A stretch of 22,751 bases of DNA from an uncultured Desulfuromonadales bacterium (GCA_947259685.1 CAMYNC010000057.1:1-22751), one strand, 5' to 3'; positions 1-6,296 are shown, counted from the stretch's first letter. Made by a program: numbers and translations. Notes: a model not told the origin generated them from the sequence alone.

Positions 1-250
1 AGCTCACGATGCCCACAATGCTGATATCTGTGATCATTTAAAACGCTATCAGCTACCGATTTCCTGCGAAAAGCTGAACGCTGGTGAGCTGAGCGTTGGT
101 GACCTGCTGCTCAACCGCTGTGCCGACGAAGGGATCGATCTGCTGGTGATGGGTGCCTTTGCCCAGGCCCGGCGCGGCCATCATACCCTGGGTGAAGTCG
201 GCACCTATCTGCTGGAATACATGACGGTTCCGGTGCTGATGTCGCATTAA
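1..250 (+). CDS. Universal stress protein (UspA family), C-terminal part
   Basis: The reading frame enters from outside the window (first full codon at base 2) and stops at TAA 248-250, giving about 82 residues. The end reads GIDLLVMGAF, then a Gly-containing stretch (TLGEVGTYLLEYM) and TVPVLMSH. This is the usual C-terminal strand, nucleotide-binding loop and final strand of UspA-type proteins. In this family the G-2X-G-9X-G(S/T) loop binds ATP; here the loop is only partly conserved (GAFAQARRGHHTLGEVG), so nucleotide binding is uncertain. Cytoplasmic stress-response role is known for the family, not shown here. The gene is followed 9 bases later by an inverted-repeat element. Confidence 0.85.
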   Translation, partial: AHDAHNADICDHLKRYQLPISCEKLNAGELSVGDLLLNRCADEGIDLLVMGAFAQARRGHHTLGEVGTYLLEYMTVPVLMSH

Positions 251-259
251 GCAGTCTCT

Positions 260-420
260 AGTGTCCCGTGCGGTTAGTCCTTTCAAGTAATTCTGAGCAA
301 TTTTGACTGATGGCAAGGCGCGTCGACGCAGGCCTAGCCGAAGCTAAGCCGAGGAGCCGCAACGAAGCCAGCGGACAAAAGGGCCAGAATTAATGGATGG
401 AATTAACCGCACGGGACACT
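260..420. mobile_element. MITE-like element with 17-bp terminal inverted repeats
   Basis: AGTGTCCCGTGCGGTTA at 260-276 is repeated exactly in inverse orientation at 404-420, bounding a 161-bp segment. The inside has no credible gene but contains a smaller near-palindrome (GGCCTAGC-CGAA-GCTAAGCC, around 332-351). Short length, exact terminal repeats and lack of a transposase fit a non-autonomous element or IS remnant. It sits between the stress-protein gene and the sigma-54 activator. No clear target-site duplication is visible, so the class of parent transposon is unknown. Confidence 0.6.
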
Positions 421-435
421 GACTAAGGTGAAGGG

Positions 436-624
436 ATGAACAGATCGATCCAGGAACTGACCTGGTAACATGACGCGATTATCGATTCCTCGTCCGATGG
501 CCTGTTCGTCTGCGACGGCAAGGGTCGAATTCTGCGCGTTAATCCCGCTTCGGAAAGAATCAACAACGCCTCGGCTGCACAGCTGATCGGTCGCGACTAT
601 CTGGAAGTCGCCAAAGAGGGGCTG
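436..624 (+). pseudogene. 5' part of the sigma-54 activator gene, cut off by an in-frame TAA
   Basis: ATG 436 has a fair ribosome site upstream (AAGGTGAAGGG) and is in the same frame as the activator that ends at 1866. The frame reads MNRSIQELTW, then TAA at 466-468, then HDAIIDSSSDGLFVCDGKG and so on. The residues after the stop are a normal PAS-domain beginning that runs without a break into the part annotated from 625. The natural reading is a single-base nonsense change (for example GAA or CAA to TAA) in a once complete gene, or a sequencing error. If the stop is real, the protein either loses the first half of its PAS domain by restarting at 625 or is not made. Confidence 0.7.
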
Positions 625-1866
625 GTGATTCTTCCTTCAGCGGCCCTTGAAGCGCTCAAGTGCCGAGAACAGGTCAGTCTGCTGCAGGAGAACCGGCATG
701 GCCGAAAGCTGATTTCCACCGCCACCCCGGTCTTCGACGATGCCGGCGAACTGATCCGGGTGGTGGTCAGCGAACGGGACATCACTGAAATGGATCGCCT
801 GCAGCGACAGTTGGAAGAGCAGCAGGCGCTCGGTGATCAGTTTCGCCACCAGATGCTTGAGCTGCAGCAGACGCAGCTCAACAATCAGCCGATCATTGCC
901 AAGAGCCCCTGCATGATCAAAGCCCTGAAACAGGCGGTCAAGGTCAGTGAGGTCGATTCAACGCTGCTGATCCTCGGCGAATCAGGGGTTGGCAAAGGGC
1001 TAATTGCTGACCTGGTTCACCAAAATTCCCGCCGTGCCGAGCAACCGATCATCAAGATTAACTGCGGCGCCATCCCCGAGACCCTGATTGAAGCCGAGCT
1101 GTTCGGCTATGAAAAAGGTGCTTTCACCGGCGCGGTCGGTAGCAAACCAGGCTACCTGGAGCTGGCCGACGGCGGCATCATCTTCCTCGACGAGATCGCC
1201 GAACTGCCGCTCTCCTCCCAGGTCAAACTATTGCGCTTCATGGAAGACGGCAAACTCTGCCGTCTCGGCAGCACCCAGAGCCGGCAGGTGGATGTGCGCA
1301 TCCTGGCTGCGACCCATCGCGACCTGGAAGCGATGGTCGAGGTCGGCAGTTTCCGCCTCGATCTTTACTACCGGCTCAGTGTCATCCCACTGGTTATCCC
1401 GCCACTGCGCGACCGGCGGGAGTGCTTGCTGCCGCTGATCCGTTCCTACATCGACCGCTTCGCCAGCCGCTGTCAGACCAACAAGCGGCTGACCGCCGCC
1501 GCCCTTGACCTGCTGATCGACTACTGCTATCCGGGCAATGTACGCGAGCTGATGAACATCTGCGAGCGGCTGGTGGTGATGGCTGATACTGAGCTTATCG
1601 ATGTCAACGACCTGCCGCAGACGGTGGTCGCTGCTGCCGGGAAAAGCCTAAGCTTCCCACTGGTGAGCTGGCCGGAAGAGATGAGCATGGCACAGATCCT
1701 CGACTCGGTTGAACGCCAGGTGCTCAGTCAAGCCTGCAACCGGTATCGCAAACAGCAATTGATTGCCGGTGCCCTGGGAATGAGCCAACCGACTGTCGCC
1801 CGCAAGCTGCACAAATACGGGATCAACGCCTATTTTTCGAACGAGGCAGATGCCTACCCCAAATAA
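625..1866 (+). CDS. Sigma-54-dependent transcriptional activator (PAS / AAA+ / Fis-type HTH)
   Basis: This is a bacterial enhancer-binding protein that uses ATP to open sigma-54 promoters. Counting from GTG 625: remainder of a PAS sensor domain (1-55), a coiled linker (55-85), then the AAA+ domain with Walker A GESGVGKG (118-125), the sigma-54 contact loop GAFTGA (165-170) and Walker B IIFLDE (185-190). A C-terminal helix-turn-helix (LIAGALGMSQPTVARKL) follows. The family usually starts with a full PAS domain, and the coding signal clearly extends upstream to ATG 436, but a TAA at 466-468 interrupts it. GTG 625 has a close purine-rich site (AGAGGGG) and is the first workable start I see after the stop. 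The gene stops 30-odd bases before a conserved regulatory region with a sigma-54 promoter and peptide genes, which are its likely targets. Function of the domains is sure; whether the present allele is active is not. Confidence 0.85.
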   Translation: MILPSAALEALKCREQVSLLQENRHGRKLISTATPVFDDAGELIRVVVSERDITEMDRLQRQLEEQQALGDQFRHQMLELQQTQLNNQPIIAKSPCMIKALKQAVKVSEVDSTLLILGESGVGKGLIADLVHQNSRRAEQPIIKINCGAIPETLIEAELFGYEKGAFTGAVGSKPGYLELADGGIIFLDEIAELPLSSQVKLLRFMEDGKLCRLGSTQSRQVDVRILAATHRDLEAMVEVGSFRLDLYYRLSVIPLVIPPLRDRRECLLPLIRSYIDRFASRCQTNKRLTAAALDLLIDYCYPGNVRELMNICERLVVMADTELIDVNDLPQTVVAAAGKSLSFPLVSWPEEMSMAQILDSVERQVLSQACNRYRKQQLIAGALGMSQPTVARKLHKYGINAYFSNEADAYPK

Positions 1867-1938
1867 CCATCCAGCCCTTTTCTTCAACGCTCAGCTGTAT
1901 ATTTTTTTTATTCACCAGGCATTTACGCCAAACCTGAC

Positions 1939-2009
1939 GTTGCACCCGTTGCGCTGCATTTTTCGCAATATCGAATGCAACATCCAAATAACATGGTTTT
2001 AATTGCAAC
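1939..2009 (+). promoter_or_regulatory. Distal cluster of GTTGCA/TGCAAC half-sites
   Basis: GTTGCA at 1939-1944 faces TGCAAC at 1976-1981, and a further TTGCAAC lies at 2003-2009. The same elements recur at matching positions in the second locus (20241-20246, 20279-20284, 20306-20312). They lie 230-300 bp upstream of the sigma-54 promoter, where enhancer sites of this activator class can sit. Binding is inference. Confidence 0.5.
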
Positions 2010-2124
2010 AACATAAAAGCGCATTTTTTCCCTGATCGGTCGACAAATAGCGGTCTCAGCGTTTGAAGCCACACCTCCAAGGTGAATAAAGTCCAGATAT
2101 GGGTCGAAAACGCCTCGAATTTAT

Positions 2125-2138
2125 GTTGCAAATGCAAC
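2125..2138 (+). promoter_or_regulatory. Perfect dyad GTTGCA-AA-TGCAAC, probable activator binding site
   Basis: The 14-bp dyad has exact 6-bp arms and lies about 100 bp upstream of the -24 element, the normal distance for an upstream activating sequence of a sigma-54 promoter. The identical 14-mer is at 20430-20443 in the second locus although the sequence around it has diverged, which argues for selection. The activator encoded at 625-1866 is the obvious candidate to bind it. Confidence 0.6.
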
Positions 2139-2211
2139 CTTAAGCGCAACCTCCCAAAATTTCTGTCAATTTCTTATCATCCCCGTAAGTACCTTTTTTT
2201 ACTCATTTAAT

Positions 2212-2227
2212 AAAAATGTACATTTTT
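2212..2227 (+). promoter_or_regulatory. 16-bp perfect palindrome AAAAATGTACATTTTT
   Basis: The palindrome lies 10 bp upstream of the sigma-54 promoter and is repeated exactly at 20517-20532 at the same distance from the second promoter. It could be an operator for a second regulator or an AT-rich bend. Nothing in the window identifies a binding protein. Confidence 0.45.
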
Positions 2228-2237
2228 TACATACAGT

Positions 2238-2253
2238 TGGCATGAAGCTTGGA
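2238..2253 (+). promoter_or_regulatory. Sigma-54 (-24/-12) promoter of peptide operon 1
   Basis: TGGCATG-AAGC-TTGGA matches the consensus TGGCACG-N4-TTGCA at 14 of 16 positions when N4 is ignored, with GG and GG/GC at the required 12-base interval. Transcription should start near 2263-2264, leaving an untranslated leader of about 80 bases before ATG 2344. The equivalent at 20543-20558 is TGGCACA-AAGC-TTGGA. Confidence 0.75.
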
Positions 2254-2263
2254 AATAAAGAGA

Positions 2264-2343
2264 GGCAAGAAACACGGAACAGAGACAAGTTCCTTAAATT
2301 TAAAAGGGAAGCAAAAGTTCCCGCACTCTCTCAGGAGGTTCTC
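2264..2343 (+). promoter_or_regulatory. Conserved mRNA leader with hairpin and strong ribosome site
   Basis: The leader is nearly identical in both loci. It contains GGGAA (2306-2310) pairing with TTCCC (2318-2322) around a 7-base loop, and an upstream TTCCTT (2290-2295) that can instead pair with AAGGGAA. AGGAGG at 2333-2338, five bases before ATG 2344, is a perfect Shine-Dalgarno site and fixes that start over the in-frame ATG at 2242, which lies inside the promoter. Confidence 0.55.
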
Positions 2344-2529
2344 ATGGCTAACGCAATCGCATCCTCAATCGAGCAAGCTGAAATCGTCGAACAAAGTACT
2401 GAGCAAGCCACTTCCAACCCGTTGGCAAACCTCTGGCTCGGCATCATGGCTGTCTGCCTCGGCGGCACCGCTCTTTGCACTGCCGTGCTGGTTGCCTGGC
2501 CGATCATCGCCAAGATGGTTGCCGGCTGA
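2344..2529 (+). CDS. Small single-span membrane peptide, paralogue 1
   Basis: The product has 61 residues. Residues 1-25 are hydrophilic and acidic/Gln-rich (MANAIASSIEQAEIVEQ...), followed by SNPLANLWLG and a hydrophobic segment of about 25 residues (LGIMAVCLGGTALCTAVLVAWPII) ending AKMVAG. Two cysteines spaced C-x5-C lie inside the membrane segment. No cleavable signal peptide is obvious. The predicted orientation is N-terminus inside with a short Lys-containing tail, but this is not certain. It is first of three tandem paralogues behind a sigma-54 promoter. The ribosome site AGGAGG is ideal, which suggests strong translation. I do not recognise the family. Candidates include a small subunit or modulator of a membrane complex, a toxin-like or signalling peptide; none is supported further. 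Confidence 0.85.
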   Translation: MANAIASSIEQAEIVEQSTEQATSNPLANLWLGIMAVCLGGTALCTAVLVAWPIIAKMVAG

Positions 2530-2593
2530 ACCTGAACCACCCTTGATGACTTTTATTCGATTCCCCAAATAAGACAATAGAAGGAGAACACTC

Positions 2594-2779
2594 ATGGCCA
2601 ACGCAATCGCATCCCCAATCGAGCAAGCTGAAATCGCCGAACAAAGTGCTGAGCAAGCCACCTCCAACCCGTTGGCCAACCTCTGGCTCGGCATCATGGC
2701 CGTCTGCCTTGGCGGCACCGCTCTTTGCACCGCGGTTCTGGTTGCCTGGCCAATCATTGCCAAGATGGTCGCCGGTTAA
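2594..2779 (+). CDS. Small single-span membrane peptide, paralogue 2
   Basis: This 61-residue protein differs from paralogue 1 at only three positions, all in the N-terminal hydrophilic part (Ser8Pro, Val15Ala, Thr19Ala). The membrane segment is identical. AAGGAG sits eight bases before ATG 2594. The 64-bp spacer from paralogue 1 contains a conserved stretch (CTGAACCACCCTTGAT) that recurs between the two genes of the second locus, so gene and spacer were duplicated together. There is no promoter-like sequence in the spacer, so it is probably cotranscribed with paralogue 1. Function unknown. Confidence 0.85.
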   Translation: MANAIASPIEQAEIAEQSAEQATSNPLANLWLGIMAVCLGGTALCTAVLVAWPIIAKMVAG

Positions 2780-2843
2780 ATAAACTGTGGATTTAAATAA
2801 GTAATACTTTTGAATAATTCGATGAAAGTCAGGAGACCAGTCC

Positions 2844-3026
2844 ATGCCCAGCGCAGCAACCACGATTGAGCAAATTGAAACCAGCGAACAAACTGCAGAC
2901 CGAGCGGACTCGAATCCGCTGGCAAACCTTTGGCTCAGCCTGATGACGGTTTGCCTCGGCGGCACCCTGCTCTGCACTGCAGCCTTGGTGGCCTGGCCTC
3001 TGATCGCCACCAGGTTCATCAGTTAG
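2844..3026 (+). CDS. Small single-span membrane peptide, divergent paralogue 3
   Basis: The 60-residue product keeps SNPLANLWL, VCLGGT, LCTA and LVAWP but differs in the N-terminal part (MPSAATTIEQIETSEQ) and ends ATRFIS instead of AKMVAG. CAGGAG about nine bases before ATG 2844 is a good ribosome site. It has no counterpart in the second locus. The conserved residues across this older copy mark the core of the family: the Asn-Pro turn before the membrane, the C-x5-C pair with a central Gly-Gly, and the Trp-Pro near the far membrane face. Function unknown. Confidence 0.8.
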   Translation: MPSAATTIEQIETSEQTADRADSNPLANLWLSLMTVCLGGTLLCTAALVAWPLIATRFIS

Positions 3027-3050
3027 CCATGTAGACAGGAAAACAATTCA

Positions 3051-3166
3051 GGGCTGCCTGAGCTCACTGGCAGCAGCCACACTATTATTGGCGAGGCTAT
3101 CAAACGGATATCCTCTTCGCAAATGAAACTTTTGCATTTGGGGAGAGGAGAACAGCCAGGCAGCCC
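3051..3166. other. Inverted-repeat-rich segment downstream of the peptide operon
   Basis: GGGCTGCCTG (3051-3060) is exactly complementary to CAGGCAGCCC (3157-3166), and part of it can also pair locally (GGCTGC 3052-3057 with GCAGCC 3073-3078). Between them is a separate hairpin: TCCTCT (3111-3116) with AGAGGA (3144-3149) and CAAATG (3120-3125) with CATTTG (3135-3140). No uridine run follows, so a plain terminator is unlikely. It may be a structured 3' RNA or the remnant of a small repeat element. Confidence 0.4.
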
Positions 3167-3452
3167 CAACATATCCCCCCCTGGCTCGACTTTCGAGTCA
3201 AACCGGACCCGATCCGTCTCATCAGCACTTATATCGTCCATGAACCCAGCCAATGCATATTCATAACCCAATGCGGCACCAAACATGCCTGAAACTCGCC
3301 ACCCATAATGACCTCAAGCCAGCTGAGCCAACACCGCCACCCTTCTTATTAGGTGTTTTGATTTCAAAAGTTAAAACCCGGTTTTTGATAAGCTAAATAT
3401 GTGCGATTTATCCTAAGGTCAAGCAGGGTAGCACTATCGGTCAACTTGCAAG
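3167..3452. other. Intergenic stretch without a supported gene
   Basis: An 87-codon minus-strand frame (3286 to 3023) crosses this stretch and the hairpins before it, but it has no convincing ribosome site, recognisable domain or coherent composition. I do not support it as a gene. Nothing else is evident. Confidence 0.4.
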
Positions 3453-3486
3453 AAAGCCCCAACCCGTATAAACAGATTGGAGCTTT
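3453..3486 (-). terminator. Rho-independent terminator of the ACR3 gene
   Basis: On the minus strand AAAGCTCCAA (3486 to 3477) pairs with TTGGGGCTTT (3462 to 3453); the one apparent mismatch on the plus strand is a G-U pair in the minus-strand RNA, so the polarity is minus. It lies about 50 bases after the ACR3 stop codon and runs into CTTTCTTG. Confidence 0.6.
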
Positions 3487-3538
3487 TCATGGCTTGGAAA
3501 TGGTGAGTCGCGAGACACTCTGCCGGCAGAGGTTAAAT

Positions 3539-4597
3539 TTACGTGGCTAATAGCTCTCCAAAATATTTCTTCTGCAACCAGAAGGCCACATTAACCAGGC
3601 CTATCAGCGCGGGTACTTCGACCAGTGGTCCAATAACAGCCGTGAAGGCAACTGCGGAGTCCAGTCCGAACACGGCAACCGAAACGGCGATGGCCAGTTC
3701 GAAGTTGTTGCCGGAAGCAGTGAAGGCGACCGTTGCTGTTTTGGAATAATCGGCTCCAACTTTTACCCCCATGTAGAAACTCACTAGGAACATCACCACG
3801 AAATAAATCAGCAGCGGGATGGCGATCCGCACCACATCGAGCGGAATCGAAACGATCAGTTCCCCTTTGAGGCTGAACATGACAACAATGGTGAAAAGTA
3901 GTGCAACTAGGGTGATAGGACTAATTCTGGGAATGAAGACTTGTTCGTACCAGTCGCGCCCTTTAGTTTTGAGCATGACTAGGCGGGTCAGCATTCCGGC
4001 GACAAAAGGGATGCCGAGATAGATGGCGACGCTCTCGGCGATCTGACCGATGGTGACTTCAACGACTGCGCCCTGCAGGCCGAACAGCGGCGGCAACACA
4101 GTAACGAAGAACCAGGCGTAGACCGAGTAGAAAAGAACCTGGAAGACCGAATTGATGGCGACCAGCCCGGCACAGTATTCGGTGTTGCCCTTAGCCAGTT
4201 CGTTCCAGACAATGACCATGGCGATGCAGCGTGCCAGGCCGATCATGATCAGGCCGACCATGTATTCAGGATAGCTGCTTAAAAAGGTGACCGCCAGCAC
4301 GAACATCAGGATCGGCCCGATGACCCAGTTCTGGAGCAGTGAGAGTCCCAAAATCTTGCGGTTGCGGAAGACTTCGCCAAGGTCCTCGTACTTTACCTTA
4401 GCCAGAGGTGGATACATCATTAAAATTAAACCGATGGCAATCGGGACATTGGTGGTGCCCATCGAGAAGGCATTGACCACATTCTTGATGCCAGGAAACA
4501 GCCACCCGGCACCGACTCCGATGAGCATGGCCATGAAAATCCAGAGAGTTAAATAACGATCAAAGAAAGATAATTTGCTGGTCAAACCATGTTCCAT
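3539..4597 (-). CDS. Arsenite efflux transporter, ACR3 family
   Basis: The 352-residue protein is a ten-helix carrier that expels arsenite (in some members antimonite) using the proton gradient. Family hallmarks are the [11 protein letters not shown] start, [19 protein letters not shown] in helix 4 with the conserved Cys124, and [14 protein letters not shown] with the conserved Glu in helix 9. These Cys and Glu residues are essential in characterised ACR3 proteins. Length is typical. ATG 4597 is preceded by GGAG at a seven-base spacing; an internal ATG at 4590 lacks one. The gene is alone: no arsR, arsC or arsM is visible on either side, which is unusual because ars genes tend to cluster. A terminator lies downstream at 3453-3486. 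Confidence 0.93.
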   Translation of the reverse strand: MEHGLTSKLSFFDRYLTLWIFMAMLIGVGAGWLFPGIKNVVNAFSMGTTNVPIAIGLILMMYPPLAKVKYEDLGEVFRNRKILGLSLLQNWVIGPILMFVLAVTFLSSYPEYMVGLIMIGLARCIAMVIVWNELAKGNTEYCAGLVAINSVFQVLFYSVYAWFFVTVLPPLFGLQGAVVEVTIGQIAESVAIYLGIPFVAGMLTRLVMLKTKGRDWYEQVFIPRISPITLVALLFTIVVMFSLKGELIVSIPLDVVRIAIPLLIYFVVMFLVSFYMGVKVGADYSKTATVAFTASGNNFELAIAVSVAVFGLDSAVAFTAVIGPLVEVPALIGLVNVAFWLQKKYFGELLAT

Positions 4598-4838
4598 GGC
4601 AATCTCCAGTCAATAACTTTAAAGCTCGCGACAGAAAATATATTCGAATGGCGAAACGTCTCGTTGTACGCCCGCTGGTAGACATTTGGCATGTCAGTTC
4701 ATTTTACCAGTACTATGAGGATATTTTTCTACCAATCTCACAATTCGGCACAGAGTGAGCCCACCACTGGAACTGTTCAAACATAGATTCTTCCTTCCCG
4801 TAACGGTAATAACTGTCTTATAAATGCCGCAAACCGAG
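4598..4838. other. Upstream region of the ACR3 gene
   Basis: This AT-rich region must hold the minus-strand ACR3 promoter. I could not assign -35/-10 elements with confidence. A short ATTCGAAT palindrome near 4644 is a possible but unproven operator half. No gene is seen. Confidence 0.3.
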
Positions 4839-4870
4839 AAAACCCCACGATCTGGTATTCGTGGGGTTTT
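4839..4870 (-). terminator. Strong terminator after the DUF4345-like gene
   Basis: AAAACCCCACGA (4839-4850) and TCGTGGGGTTTT (4859-4870) form a perfect 12-bp stem with an 8-base loop, flanked by A and T runs, so it could act in both directions. It lies about 60 bases past the stop codon of the minus-strand gene at 4933 and separates that operon from ACR3. Confidence 0.8.
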
Positions 4871-4932
4871 GGTGTTCTATAGGGAGTAGCTTATGAGAAA
4901 AATTAGCTGCCCTGTAAAGAATGGGTCGCCCT

Positions 4933-5310
4933 TTACTCTTCCAAGGTAAAGACCCAGTAGGCCAACGGTGTAAGCGTAAATTCAGCAGCGATATAAAATA
5001 TCAACAGAGGTGCTGGTTGTCCCTCGTTGAAGTAGCTGATGATTCTTCCTGTGACCAAGCCACCAGAGAAGATCATCGTGGTAAGTACTGCGACGTTTCG
5101 ATATTTTGGGTTGAATGCCGAATACAACCAGAATAACCCCAGAGCCAAATATAGACACATGACCGCTCGGAGAATATGCGCAATGTTTGGATCGAGATGT
5201 GGCAGGCTCAAGAATGTGCGGCCAAACCATTGGGGATCCACACCATAGAGCAAGGCTATGGCCGAAACGATAATGAACGCTGCAATAAGAAAGGTTTTCT
5301 TGATTTTCAT
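4933..5310 (-). CDS. Four-helix membrane protein, DUF4345-like
   Basis: The 125-residue product (MKIKKTFLIAAFII...) has four predicted membrane helices and the features of DUF4345 proteins: a YGVDP motif after helix 1, LRAVMCLYLALGLFWLYSAF in helix 2, RNVAVLTTMIFSGGLVTGRIISY in helix 3 and a polar end. No biochemical role is known for the family. ATG 5310 is chosen because GGAG lies eight bases upstream; an in-frame TTG at 5328 is less likely. It follows the oxidoreductase gene by 36 bp on the same strand and probably shares its transcript, then ends before the terminator at 4839-4870. Confidence 0.8.
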   Translation of the reverse strand: MKIKKTFLIAAFIIVSAIALLYGVDPQWFGRTFLSLPHLDPNIAHILRAVMCLYLALGLFWLYSAFNPKYRNVAVLTTMIFSGGLVTGRIISYFNEGQPAPLLIFYIAAEFTLTPLAYWVFTLEE

Positions 5311-5346
5311 GGGCGCTCCGCTGGACAAGGTTGCCGGGTAAACCTT

Positions 5347-5985
5347 TCAGTCTGAAAGTTTCTCGGATTCGATCAGGCGAAATCCGGCCGATGATCGAAG
5401 AGCAGCAGCGAATAGAGCCCTCGCCACACTAAGTGTTGATACGGCCCGATAGCGTCGGGGAAGCAGTGCGGCAAGCTGCTTGCCGAGAAAGAGGCCAACG
5501 GCCTCTAAGGGCCGGGAGTTGGATCGCGGACCTCCGGTCAACAGCGAGGGTCTCGCGATCGTCAGAGAAGTAAATCCCAGGGCAGCGAGATCTCGCTCAA
5601 TCTCCCCTTTGACCCGGAGATAAAACACTCGGGACAAGGGATTGGCGCCCAGTGAAGAAACCAGCCCGAACGTCGGGGTTCCTGCCTGATGGGCCAGCCC
5701 TGCCATAGTCAAGACATAATCATGATCCACGCGATAAAAGGCGACCCTGGATTTCGCCTGACGTAACGTGGTTCCCAGCGCGCAGAGTGCAAAGTCAGCC
5801 TTCCACCAGGGGGAGGCTTCAGGAAGACCATCGAAATTGACATCTGGATTTTCCAGCTTGGGATGAGATGGTAAGGGGCGGCGCGAGGGCGCTACCACCC
5901 GCGAAATCTCAGGATGGTGTAAGGCCATCTGCAACATCTCCTGCCCGACTTGGCCGGTAGCTCCAATTATGAGCACGGTTTTCAT
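5347..5985 (-). CDS. NAD(P)-binding oxidoreductase, atypical SDR (HTATIP2/YbjT-like)
   Basis: The 212-residue protein begins MKTVLIIGATGQVGQ, a Rossmann fold with the GxxGxxG pattern at Gly8, Gly11 and Gly14, and contains FGLVSSLGANPLSRVFYLRVKGE with a Tyr-x3-Lys pair and preceding Ser that resemble the SDR active site. This matches the TIP30/HTATIP2-like group of NAD(P)-binding proteins. The substrate cannot be told. I place the start at ATG 5985 because the fold begins right there; the frame stays open for 31 more codons upstream but that part looks non-coding. The ribosome site is weak. A good sigma-70 promoter lies at 6179-6206. Confidence 0.8.
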   Translation of the reverse strand: MKTVLIIGATGQVGQEMLQMALHHPEISRVVAPSRRPLPSHPKLENPDVNFDGLPEASPWWKADFALCALGTTLRQAKSRVAFYRVDHDYVLTMAGLAHQAGTPTFGLVSSLGANPLSRVFYLRVKGEIERDLAALGFTSLTIARPSLLTGGPRSNSRPLEAVGLFLGKQLAALLPRRYRAVSTLSVARALFAAALRSSAGFRLIESEKLSD

Positions 5986-6178
5986 AGACAGATAAAGTCT
6001 CCGTGAGGTTTCCACGAATTGTGACAGTTCAAAACAAGGCCAGCCACCCGCCTGAGCTGTAACCCATCTGAGGACCAAACTTAACTGGAAAATTGGCCTG
6101 CTTCTTTACATTGGGCTTGTGGTCCTCCGTAAAGGTCCCCCTAAATCCGAAGAATCCTGAATAAATAAGACATTGCCA

Positions 6179-6206
6179 ATTATAACCGTACATTGGTTGA
6201 GGTCAA
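6179..6206 (-). promoter_or_regulatory. Sigma-70 promoter for the oxidoreductase operon
   Basis: Read on the minus strand: TTGACC (6206-6201), 16-base spacer, perfect TATAAT (6184-6179). The start of transcription would be near 6172, giving a leader of about 185 bases before ATG 5985. The rest of 5986-6296 shows no gene. Confidence 0.65.
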
Positions 6207-6296
6207 AGAAGAGGGTTTGTTATTTATATTCCTATGTTGTTCTGCGGTACTCAGATTGGCTGAAATGCAAAATTCTTATTGACCCTCTATTCCAAG

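Larger units (their letters stand above)
1891..2779 (+). repeat. Peptide module, copy 1 (long direct repeat of 20191-21082)
   Basis: From just after the activator stop codon to the end of the second peptide gene, this segment is homologous to 20191-21082 in the same order and orientation. The match is patchy but recognisable in the upstream part (shared TATATTTTTTTTATTCACCA, GTTGCACCCGTTGCG, GCATTTTTTCCCT) and almost identical from about 2207 through the promoter, leader and first two genes. The activator gene and the third peptide gene are not part of the second copy. Segmental duplication followed by local homogenisation would explain it. Confidence 0.85.

Noticed and set aside
2242..2343. 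N-terminal extension of peptide 1 from ATG 2242
   Set aside because: ATG 2242 lies inside the sigma-54 promoter, so it cannot be on the transcript; the AGGAGG site and all paralogues support ATG 2344.
2344..2529. Peptides as double-glycine-leader bacteriocins
   Set aside because: The Gly-Gly is inside the membrane segment (CLGGT), the expected leader pattern is missing, and no peptidase-containing ABC exporter or immunity gene is nearby.
2365..3019. Long minus-strand frames opposite the peptide genes
   Set aside because: They mirror the repeated plus-strand genes, have no ribosome sites, and their similarity to one another only reflects the duplication.
3023..3286. 87-codon minus-strand frame downstream of the peptide operon
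   Set aside because: No ribosome site, no recognisable domain, and it crosses strong inverted repeats.
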